From Myxococcus xanthus (GTDB lineage Bacteria; Myxococcota; Myxococcia; Myxococcales; Myxococcaceae): a DNA stretch of 64,000 nt. The position numbers and the translations under genes are program-made. The stretch covers positions 868,001 through 932,000 of the forward strand of contig NZ_FNOH01000001.1 of the NCBI RefSeq assembly GCF_900106535.1, given 5' to 3'. How positions within the stretch are numbered: the first letter of the stretch is position 1; each line of letters starts with the position of its first letter. Below are positions 58,261 through 64,000 of the stretch, one piece after another. Below the pieces are notes generated by a model, which was given only the letters and a program-made list of their open reading frames with translations, had not been told where the DNA came from and ran no database searches.

Positions 58261-59154
58261 ATGAGCCTCCTCGAAGCCATCGTCCTGGGTCTGGTCCAGG
58301 GTCTCACGGAGTTCCTTCCCATCAGCTCCACGGCGCACTTGCGCATCGCGCCGGAGCTGTTCGGCTGGAGGGACCCGGGCGCGGCGTACTCGGCGGTCAT
58401 CCAGTTGGGCACGGTGGCGGCCGTGCTCATCTACTTCCGCAAGGACATCGTGTCGCTGGTGGCGGCCTTCTTCCGGGGGTTGGCGCGGCGCGAGCCCTTC
58501 GGCACGCTGGAGGCGCGGCTGGCGTGGTTCGTCCTGGTGGGCACGCTGCCTGTCGGTATCGCCGGGCTGACGTTGAAGAAGTTCATCGAGAACGAGTTCC
58601 GCTCGCTCTACGTCATCTCCGGAAGCCTCATCGTGCTGGCCCTCATCCTCCTCGTGGTGGAGAAGCGGGCCTCGCACCAGCGGACGCTGGCGGACATGCG
58701 GTGGAAGGATGGCATCCTCATCGGCATGTGGCAGGCGCTGGCGCTGATTCCGGGTGCGTCTCGCTCTGGCACGACGCTGACGGGCGGCCTGTCGCTGGGG
58801 CTCAAGCGCGAGGATGCGGCACGCTACTCGTTCCTGCTGTCCATCCCGGCCACCACGCTGGCGGGCGTCTTCGAGCTCAAGCACCTGCTGGAGGCGGAGA
58901 CGCGGCCTTCCGCGATGGCGCTCTGGGTGGGGACGCTGGTGGCCTTCGCGTCGGGCATGGCGGCCATCGCGTGGCTGTTGCGCTTCCTGCGCACGCGGAC
59001 GACGTTGGTGTTCGTGGTGTACCGCGTGGCGCTGGGCGTGCTGCTGCTGGTGCTGCTCCAGACGGGGAAGCTGAGCCCGATGTCGGGAGTGGAGAACGTG
59101 GAGGTCCCTGGCGAGCCAGGGGCTCCGCCGGTGGAGAAGCAGATTACCGACTAG
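58261..59154 (+). CDS. uppP: undecaprenyl-diphosphatase
   Basis: A 297-residue membrane enzyme. ATG 58261 gives MSLLEAIVLGLVQGLTEFLPISSTAHL (in part) with the catalytic Glu in the first motif. The second motif is ALIPGASRSGTTLTGG. About eight helices are present. It recycles undecaprenyl diphosphate in the cell envelope for peptidoglycan and polysaccharide carriers. A Pro/Glu-rich tail follows the last helix. The Nudix gene starts 18 bases downstream. Confidence 0.97.
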   Translation: MSLLEAIVLGLVQGLTEFLPISSTAHLRIAPELFGWRDPGAAYSAVIQLGTVAAVLIYFRKDIVSLVAAFFRGLARREPFGTLEARLAWFVLVGTLPVGIAGLTLKKFIENEFRSLYVISGSLIVLALILLVVEKRASHQRTLADMRWKDGILIGMWQALALIPGASRSGTTLTGGLSLGLKREDAARYSFLLSIPATTLAGVFELKHLLEAETRPSAMALWVGTLVAFASGMAAIAWLLRFLRTRTTLVFVVYRVALGVLLLVLLQTGKLSPMSGVENVEVPGEPGAPPVEKQITD

Positions 59155-59172
59155 CGTGAGAGGACGTGGGCC

Positions 59173-59766
59173 GTGAGTGTGGAGGCGCTGTTCCAGACAC
59201 TGGAGTCACGGCTGTCCTCTCGGCCGGCGCGTGAGGTGCACCTGCCGGGGTGGACCCTGCGGGAGGCCTCGGTGCTGGTGCCGGTGTTCGAGCGGGACGG
59301 CGTGCCCCACGTGCTCTTCACGCGCAGGCCCGCGACGCTGCGGACGCATGCGGATCAGTACAGCTTCCCGGGGGGAGGCCGCGACCCCGAGGACGCGACG
59401 CCCCTGCACACGGCGCTGCGCGAGACGGAAGAGGAACTGGGCATCGACCGGCGCGGCGTGCGGGTGCTGGGGATGCTGGATGAGGTGCCCACGATTTCGC
59501 AGTACCGGGTGCGGCCCTTCGTGGGCGTGATTCCCGGGGACGGGAAGTACCGGCCGAGCGCGGAGGAGGTGGCCTTCATCCTGGAGGTGCCACTGTCGGG
59601 GCTGTTGGACCCGTCCATCCTCCGCGTGGAGCAGAAGGAAATCATGGGGGCGGAGCGGGACCTGTACTTCTACACGTATGGGACGCACGTCATCTGGGGC
59701 GCGACGGCGCGCATCCTGCGCGACTTCCTGAACCACGTGACGCAGGTGCCTGGCGGGGCGGGGTAG
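59173..59766 (+). CDS. Nudix hydrolase, CoA pyrophosphatase type
   Basis: A 197-residue Nudix enzyme. The NuCoA-type lead LFTRRPATLRTHADQYSFPGG is followed by the Nudix box GGGRDPEDATPLHTALRETEEELG. The PISQYRVRPFVG-type strand is also as in CoA pyrophosphatases. It probably hydrolyses CoA or acyl-CoA to adenosine 3',5'-bisphosphate and phosphopantetheine derivatives. GTG start 18 bases after uppP. Confidence 0.92.
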   Translation: MSVEALFQTLESRLSSRPAREVHLPGWTLREASVLVPVFERDGVPHVLFTRRPATLRTHADQYSFPGGGRDPEDATPLHTALRETEEELGIDRRGVRVLGMLDEVPTISQYRVRPFVGVIPGDGKYRPSAEEVAFILEVPLSGLLDPSILRVEQKEIMGAERDLYFYTYGTHVIWGATARILRDFLNHVTQVPGGAG

Positions 59767-59778
59767 GGCGCCGTCGCG

Positions 59779-60327
59779 TCAGACCAGTCGGGTCCGGAAC
59801 TGGAGCCAGGGGACGAGCTCCGGGTGCTTCTGCTCCACCTGTGTATTGTGCAGGGCGTGGGCCAGGGTGTTGAGCCCGTGCTTGAGTCTTCGCATGGCGC
59901 GGAGCTTCTCGATGGGAACTGCGTGAAGGTCTCCCAGGGCTATCCAGTGGGCTGCTTCCTCTAGCGGCATTATTGTGAGGCGCTGGACCCACTCGACGAT
60001 GGGTTCGGAGTCGAGGACGAAGTCACCTTCGCGTTCGCCAAGCTCTGCAATCATCCATGCGCGCAGGCTCATCTCGGAGAGGCTGAAGGAGTATTCCTCC
60101 TCGTCGGAATGGCGTTGTGCGAGCACCCCGTAAACGAGCAGCGCGATGTGGGCCCAACCCAGGCTCCGTTCTTGCCGGGCGCGGAGCGCGAGAGCGTAGG
60201 CAAATCCATGCCAATTGAAGTGCGTGCCGTCGACGGGCTCTCCGATGGAAAGACCGTCAAGCCACTCCCTGATTTTGGGGAGCGGCCACTTCAAGACGGT
60301 TTGGACCAACGAGGAGTTTGCTTCCAT
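59779..60327 (-). CDS. putative immunity protein for the SitA-like toxin
   Basis: I do not recognise this 182-residue protein. It is mostly helical, without a signal peptide or membrane segment, acidic with several Trp (FNWHGFAYALALRARQERSLGW; SLSEMSLRAWMIAELGERE; IEKLRAMRRLKHGLNTLAHAL). It starts 9 bases after the stop of a SitA-like toxin gene on the same strand, the place of an immunity gene in such cassettes. Its own G+C is lower than the genome's ordinary genes, which fits acquisition with the toxin tip. Confidence 0.68.
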   Translation of the reverse strand: MEANSSLVQTVLKWPLPKIREWLDGLSIGEPVDGTHFNWHGFAYALALRARQERSLGWAHIALLVYGVLAQRHSDEEEYSFSLSEMSLRAWMIAELGEREGDFVLDSEPIVEWVQRLTIMPLEEAAHWIALGDLHAVPIEKLRAMRRLKHGLNTLAHALHNTQVEQKHPELVPWLQFRTRLV

Positions 60328-60336
60328 GGCCTCGCA

Positions 60337-61701
60337 TTATGGGGGAAAGGTGATTCCATATTGAGCGAAGGCTTTTCGGCCAAGCTCAACGACTCGCCTG
60401 CTCATGGCTTCCGATGCTCCTTTGAGGTAATGGCCACTCTGAGGGGTGATTCGGATACCAAAATAAGTGGTCCCGTGGACGGCCAGTTCTGCTTCACCCG
60501 CTGCCACCACAGGTTTTCCTCCGCTGGCGACGGCATGGGAGATTTCTACTTCGCTCCACCTGTGTGGAACGATTCGGAGCTGTCCCTCTTGAGTGAGTAC
60601 CCACTTCACTCGTTCCCCTCGGGCATAACGCGCGAACTGAGCTGAATCTACGCTGACTGGCTGGACCCCCAGACTGCTAGCTATTTCAAGCTCTTCAGGG
60701 AGTAGGTCGGGTAGTTGGTTGGTGAGTATCTGCTCGGATGAAGTGCTGTCCGTCCGGGGCGATTTCTCACTTCCTGGACCGCGAGCCGTCATGGCGACCG
60801 CATGGGGCGCGAGGCCCACGGTCATGACTCCCTCTGCCACGGTGATGGAGCGCACTCCTCCTGCCATCGCCGCGGACAGCCGGAATCCCGCCTGCGCCTC
60901 CGCGGCCAATGCCGCGCTGGCGAAGCCGGGCAGCGTCGGTCCCTTGGAGGCCATGCTCGCCGCCCCACCACTCAGCGCCGCCGTCAGCGCAAGGATGAGC
61001 ACGCGCGCTCCGTTTTCTCCCATGACTCGGCCGAAGCGGTGCCCCGCGTACTCCAACTCCCGGAACGACTCCGCGCGGTCAGCGTCCGCCGACAGTCTCT
61101 GCCAGCCCTCCACGAGGCCCATGAATGCGTCCACGCCGAGGTAGGCGAGGACGAAGGTCGTCAGTGCGACGGCGACGACCTTGGTTACGGGCTCCGGCGC
61201 GACGATGAGGAACATGTACGCGGCCATCGCCGACGTCAGCATTGCCTTGAGCGCGAGCGGGTTGACGACCTCCTTCACGGCGTCCTGTACGCCGTCCCAC
61301 ACGCCATCCCAGGCGAAGGCGAGCGCCATCTGTCGGCGCGCCTTGGCATCCAGGAAGGAGAAGCCACCCTCCAGGAGCGTGAGGCACTCGCCAGGACTGT
61401 CCTGTCGGGAGCACCAGTCGCCATAGTCGCTTCCGGCACTCTGGGGCCCCGAGTCCCACGAAGCGAGCCGAACCCGTGGTCGCTCCGCGGCCCCGTCGTG
61501 GAGGGAGAAGCGCATGTCCAGCACGAGCCGGGTCATCACCCGCCGGAACGCGTCTTCGTCCACCTCGACCGGCTTTGCGCTCTTCGGCGGGAGGTAGACG
61601 ATGGGCTCGCCCTGTCCCGTATCCAGGCGCACGACACGCGGTGTCGCGCAGCCCACGAGAAGCACGCTCAAGAGCAGTGCACCTGCTCCACGCAACGTCA
61701 T
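60337..61701 (-). CDS. SitA-like polymorphic lipoprotein toxin
   Basis: A 454-residue lipoprotein with signal MTLRGAGALLLSVLLVGC (Cys18). Its ~300-residue N-terminal and central part (VRLDTGQGEPIVYLPP; AWDGVWDGVQDAVKEVVNPL and two hydrophobic segments AMLTSAMAAYMFLIVAP, VTKVVAVALTTFVLAYLG) is, from memory, shared by a family of myxobacterial SitA-type toxins delivered by outer-membrane exchange. The last ~100 residues, with GHYLKGASEAMSRRVVELGRKAF (in part), are the probable toxin tip. G+C falls from about 70% in the central part to 50-58% in the tip. ATG 61701 is set by the signal peptide. Confidence 0.78.
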   Translation of the reverse strand: MTLRGAGALLLSVLLVGCATPRVVRLDTGQGEPIVYLPPKSAKPVEVDEDAFRRVMTRLVLDMRFSLHDGAAERPRVRLASWDSGPQSAGSDYGDWCSRQDSPGECLTLLEGGFSFLDAKARRQMALAFAWDGVWDGVQDAVKEVVNPLALKAMLTSAMAAYMFLIVAPEPVTKVVAVALTTFVLAYLGVDAFMGLVEGWQRLSADADRAESFRELEYAGHRFGRVMGENGARVLILALTAALSGGAASMASKGPTLPGFASAALAAEAQAGFRLSAAMAGGVRSITVAEGVMTVGLAPHAVAMTARGPGSEKSPRTDSTSSEQILTNQLPDLLPEELEIASSLGVQPVSVDSAQFARYARGERVKWVLTQEGQLRIVPHRWSEVEISHAVASGGKPVVAAGEAELAVHGTTYFGIRITPQSGHYLKGASEAMSRRVVELGRKAFAQYGITFPP

Positions 61702-61811
61702 GTCGTCCCCCTGGCGTGTGCTCCGAACCCGTGGGAGCACTCGTCAGGAACTAGCACCTGCCTCTGACGCCCTGAGGAGGTCCGGAGGCACCGGACCCCC
61801 TCCGTTGCGAC

Positions 61812-62246
61812 TCACGCCTTCTGCTTCTGCTCCAACTCCGCGCGCAGCTTCTCTTCCTGCGCGCGCAACTCCGGGGTGAACTCGGCGCCGAAGTCCTCGG
61901 CCTCGAAGACGGGGCGAATCTCCAGCTCCGACTCCTCGCCGGGCATGGGGGGCGGGCAGCGGCGCGCCCACTCCACGGCCTCTTCCATCGACTTCACCTG
62001 CCAGATCCAATAGCCGGCGATGAGCTCCTTCGTCTCCGCGAACGGACCGTCGATGACGCTCTTCTTCCCGTCCGCGAACCGGATGCGTTTGCCCTTGGTG
62101 CTCGGGTGGAGACCGTCACCGGCCAGGAGCACGCCCGCCTTCATCAGCTCCTCGTTGTACTTGCCCATCTCGGTCATCAGCTGCTCGCCGGGCATCACAC
62201 CGGCCTCGGAGTTCTTCGTCGCCTTCACAATGACCATGACGCGCAT
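61812..62246 (-). CDS. YCII-related (DGPF) domain protein
   Basis: A 144-residue cytoplasmic protein. MRVMVIVKATKNSEAG begins the ferredoxin-like fold and VIDGPFAETKELIAGYWIWQV carries the DGPF motif with a conserved aspartate. These proteins are often encoded beside ECF sigma factors, but none adjoins here. A charged helix tail (RAQEEKLRAELEQKQKA) is added. The function is unknown. Confidence 0.9.
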   Translation of the reverse strand: MRVMVIVKATKNSEAGVMPGEQLMTEMGKYNEELMKAGVLLAGDGLHPSTKGKRIRFADGKKSVIDGPFAETKELIAGYWIWQVKSMEEAVEWARRCPPPMPGEESELEIRPVFEAEDFGAEFTPELRAQEEKLRAELEQKQKA

Positions 62247-62683
62247 CGGTTCTTCCTTTCGGTTCGGGAGGCGCTGCGTCCTCGTTCAAAATGGCGACGA
62301 ATAAGCTCGAAGCGGATCGACACGAGGCGAAAAATCGCGAGGCAGGCTGGCTCGCGCCTCAGGGAGGCCCCAAGAGTCCAAGAAATATCAAGGGGTTGCG
62401 TGAGTCGTCGGGCCGACTGAGTGGCTGCGAACCTCGCCCATGGCGCAACGCGAGCGATGCGTGAGGCTCAGCCCACCGCGCCGAGGGCTGCGTCCCGTGG
62501 GCCCTTGCATCGCCTCTCCGCCATGACGCTCGTGCCGCCCGCTCCATGTCGGCCCAGGGGCTTGCGGCGGCCGGGCCCAGCGAGCCCTCTACGCGCACCT
62601 CCCATGCGGCGTTGTAAAGCGTTGATGCCGACCTCACCGTCCCGAGAGGCGCCGCCATTGCGGGGGCGCGCCTGGAGCCGGAC
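62247..62683. other. intergenic region upstream of the HAD phosphatase gene
   Basis: 437 bases with no gene I can support. A 57-residue open frame from ATG 62291 is present, but it has no ribosome site or recognisable product. The right end carries GGAG six bases before the HAD start codon. No repeats, tRNA or attachment-like element is evident. Confidence 0.5.
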
Positions 62684-63700
62684 ATGGTACGGGGCGCACG
62701 GAATGAAGGGGGCAGGCTGTTTGGCGCACTCTCGCGCTTGATGGCGATGCCTCTCCATGCACTGGCCGCGGACGCGCTGCCGTCGTGGAACGAAGGGCCC
62801 GTGAAGCAGGCCATCATCGACTTCGTCGCCCGCGCCACCACCAAGGGTGGGGCCGGCTTCGTTCCGCCCGAGGCGCGCATCGCCACCTTCGACAACGATG
62901 GCACGCTCTGGCCGGAGCAGCCGCTCGTACAGGGCGCTTTCATGCTGAAGCCGCTCCGTTCCCGCGTGAAGGAGGACCCGTCGCTCGCGAAGCGGCAGCC
63001 GTTCAAGGCGATCCTGGAGGGGGACCTCTCCGAACTCTCCACCATGGACAAGTCCAAGCTGATGAAGGTGCTGGGAGTGACCCATGCCGGCATGACCGAA
63101 GAGGCGTTCATCCGCAAGGTCCGCGCGTTCTTCCAACACGCTCGCCACCCCAGGTGGAGCGTTCCGTACAACCAACTGGCCTACGCCCCCATGCTGGAGT
63201 TGCTCCGGTACCTGCGCGCGAACGGTTTCCAGACCTGGCTCGCCTCGGCGGGGGGCATCGACTTCATGCGTGTCATCTCCGAGGACACCTACGGCATCCC
63301 GCCCCAGCAGGTCATCGGCAGCCATCTGAAGAAGACCTTCGACGACGCGCACGCTCCCTCGGTCCTGCGCCGAGAGGCGCGCGTCGCCCACGTCAATGAC
63401 AAGGCGGGCAAACCGGTGGGCATCGACGAGCACATCGGCCGGCGGCCCGTCTTCGCGGCGGGCAACGTGCGCTCCGGCGGCGACATCCAGATGCTCCAGT
63501 ACACGCGAAAGCGCCCGCGCCCAGGCTTCGCCTTGCTCATCCACCACGACGACGCGGCGCGCGAGTTCGCCTACGAGGAGAAGGACGGCGCGTCATTGAA
63601 GGCCGCGCGAGAGGGCGGCTGGGCCGTGGTCAGCATGCGGCGGGATTGGAGGCGCATCTTCGATGAAACGCGAGCACGGACTGGGAACGGGAGGGGATGA
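62684..63700 (+). CDS. HAD family phosphatase, possibly exported
   Basis: A 338-residue HAD enzyme. Motif I is ATFDNDGTLW with nucleophile Asp, motif II is in WLASAGGIDFM, and the later GNVRSGGDIQMLQY stands where the Mg-binding acidic motif is usual. Homologues often have a signal peptide; here LFGALSRLMAMPLHALAAD is signal-like but poorly formed. ATG 62684 has GGAG six bases upstream; ATG 62744 or 62750 would shorten it. The ThrE-like gene overlaps its 3' end by 38 bases. Confidence 0.87.
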   Translation: MVRGARNEGGRLFGALSRLMAMPLHALAADALPSWNEGPVKQAIIDFVARATTKGGAGFVPPEARIATFDNDGTLWPEQPLVQGAFMLKPLRSRVKEDPSLAKRQPFKAILEGDLSELSTMDKSKLMKVLGVTHAGMTEEAFIRKVRAFFQHARHPRWSVPYNQLAYAPMLELLRYLRANGFQTWLASAGGIDFMRVISEDTYGIPPQQVIGSHLKKTFDDAHAPSVLRREARVAHVNDKAGKPVGIDEHIGRRPVFAAGNVRSGGDIQMLQYTRKRPRPGFALLIHHDDAAREFAYEEKDGASLKAAREGGWAVVSMRRDWRRIFDETRARTGNGRG

Positions 63701-64000
63701 AGAGGCGGCGTCCCGCTTCCTGCTGGACCTGGCCAGGGCACTGCACCTGGCCTATCAACCCTCGCTCCTGGTGGAATCGCGCGTGCGCCGGGCGGCGAGG
63801 GCCTGGGGGCTGAGCACGGAGGTCTTCACGGTCCAGAGCCTGGCCATGACGCAGGTGGTGGCCCCTCGACGGTCGCCCGCCGACTTCGCGCGGCTGCCCT
63901 TCAACCCGCACTGGAACCTGGGCCGTGCGGCGAGGCTCCTCCAACTGACGGATGACATCGCGGCGGGAGGCGTGGGCCTGCCGGAGGCCCGTGCGAGGTT
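63663..64000 (+). CDS. ThrE-like threonine/serine exporter, N-terminal part (cut by window edge)
   Basis: The frame is open from ATG 63663 to the window end (112 whole codons). The product (ASRFLLDLARALHLAYQPSL; RRAARAWGLSTEVFTVQSLA; LGRAARLLQLTDDIAAGGVG) resembles the cytosolic N-terminal domain of ThrE/DUF1212 exporters, which precedes the membrane part. GGAGG lies ten bases before the ATG. It overlaps the HAD gene by 38 bases in another frame. Confidence 0.7.
   Translation, partial: MKREHGLGTGGDEEAASRFLLDLARALHLAYQPSLLVESRVRRAARAWGLSTEVFTVQSLAMTQVVAPRRSPADFARLPFNPHWNLGRAARLLQLTDDIAAGGVGLPEARAR

Noticed and set aside
62291-62464. 57-codon frame from ATG 62291 in the gap before the HAD gene
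   Set aside because: There is no ribosome site, no domain, and no third-position G/C bias in the first half.

Overview
The window looks like chromosomal DNA of a Myxococcus-type myxobacterium. Base composition is very G+C rich (sampled ordinary coding lines run near 70%) and third codon positions are strongly G/C. Genes are dense and often overlap by four bases. Contents typical of this group include two Pak-type Ser/Thr kinases (one with a TPR tail), many lipoproteins, lipoprotein toxin/immunity pairs, a mannose-type PTS with HPr kinase, and an SAH riboswitch. The genus is inferred from gene content, not from a marker gene. I see no rRNA, tRNA, CRISPR array or intact insertion sequence.

Layout. 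1-9.3 kb: an acidic single-pass membrane protein, an orphan ABC ATPase, a membrane-anchored spermidine-synthase-like protein, a YoaK-type membrane protein, a HIT protein, the hprK-rapZ pair, a lipoprotein and a candidate cysteine-peptidase-like protein. 9.3-13.7 kb: a kinase-TPR protein, a decayed IS5-family transposase, and a lipoprotein nuclease toxin with an SMI1/KNR4 immunity gene. 13.7-27 kb: a minus-strand chain of ten start/stop-overlapping or closely packed genes for beta-glucan use. It runs from a ROK regulator through a GH16 lipoprotein laminarinase, a peptide/oligosaccharide ABC importer with a fused permease-ATPase, and a GH1 beta-glucosidase, to a very unusual GH2-like enzyme fused to a predicted outer-membrane beta-barrel, then two lipoproteins. 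A carbohydrate-binding lipoprotein and a TonB-dependent receptor lie just upstream.

30-39 kb: a PEGA/TPR membrane protein, a second kinase, an Imm11-like protein, a metallophosphoesterase, an SPFH protein paired with an NAD-kinase-like protein behind two perfect 15-bp palindromes, an orphan homologue of an M35 protease propeptide, a 38-residue membrane protein, a lipoprotein and a Bcp peroxiredoxin. 39.4-44 kb: a complete phosphoryl chain EIIA-EIIB-EIIC-EIID-HPr-EI. Its HPr keeps both the histidine and the serine that HPr kinase (encoded at 5.7 kb) would modify.

44.6-47.4 kb: an apparent zinc-starvation operon (cysteine-free L33, COG0523 GTPase, DUF1826 protein, L28, S14). 47.5-54.3 kb: an MgtC protein, then a minus-strand set (lipoprotein, RND/MMPL exporter, COG4389 membrane protein, MlaC-like protein) suggestive of envelope lipid transport. 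54.6-57.6 kb: the SAM cycle, metK and ahcY converging on a shared hairpin terminator, with a clear SAH riboswitch ahead of ahcY. 57.7-64 kb: a YchJ-like protein, uppP, a Nudix hydrolase, a SitA-like lipoprotein toxin with a putative immunity gene of lower G+C, a YCII-domain protein, a HAD phosphatase and the start of a ThrE-like exporter cut by the window edge.

The most notable features are the glycosidase/beta-barrel fusion within the coupled glucan operon and the two lipoprotein toxin/immunity loci, of the kind myxobacteria pass between cells by outer-membrane exchange.
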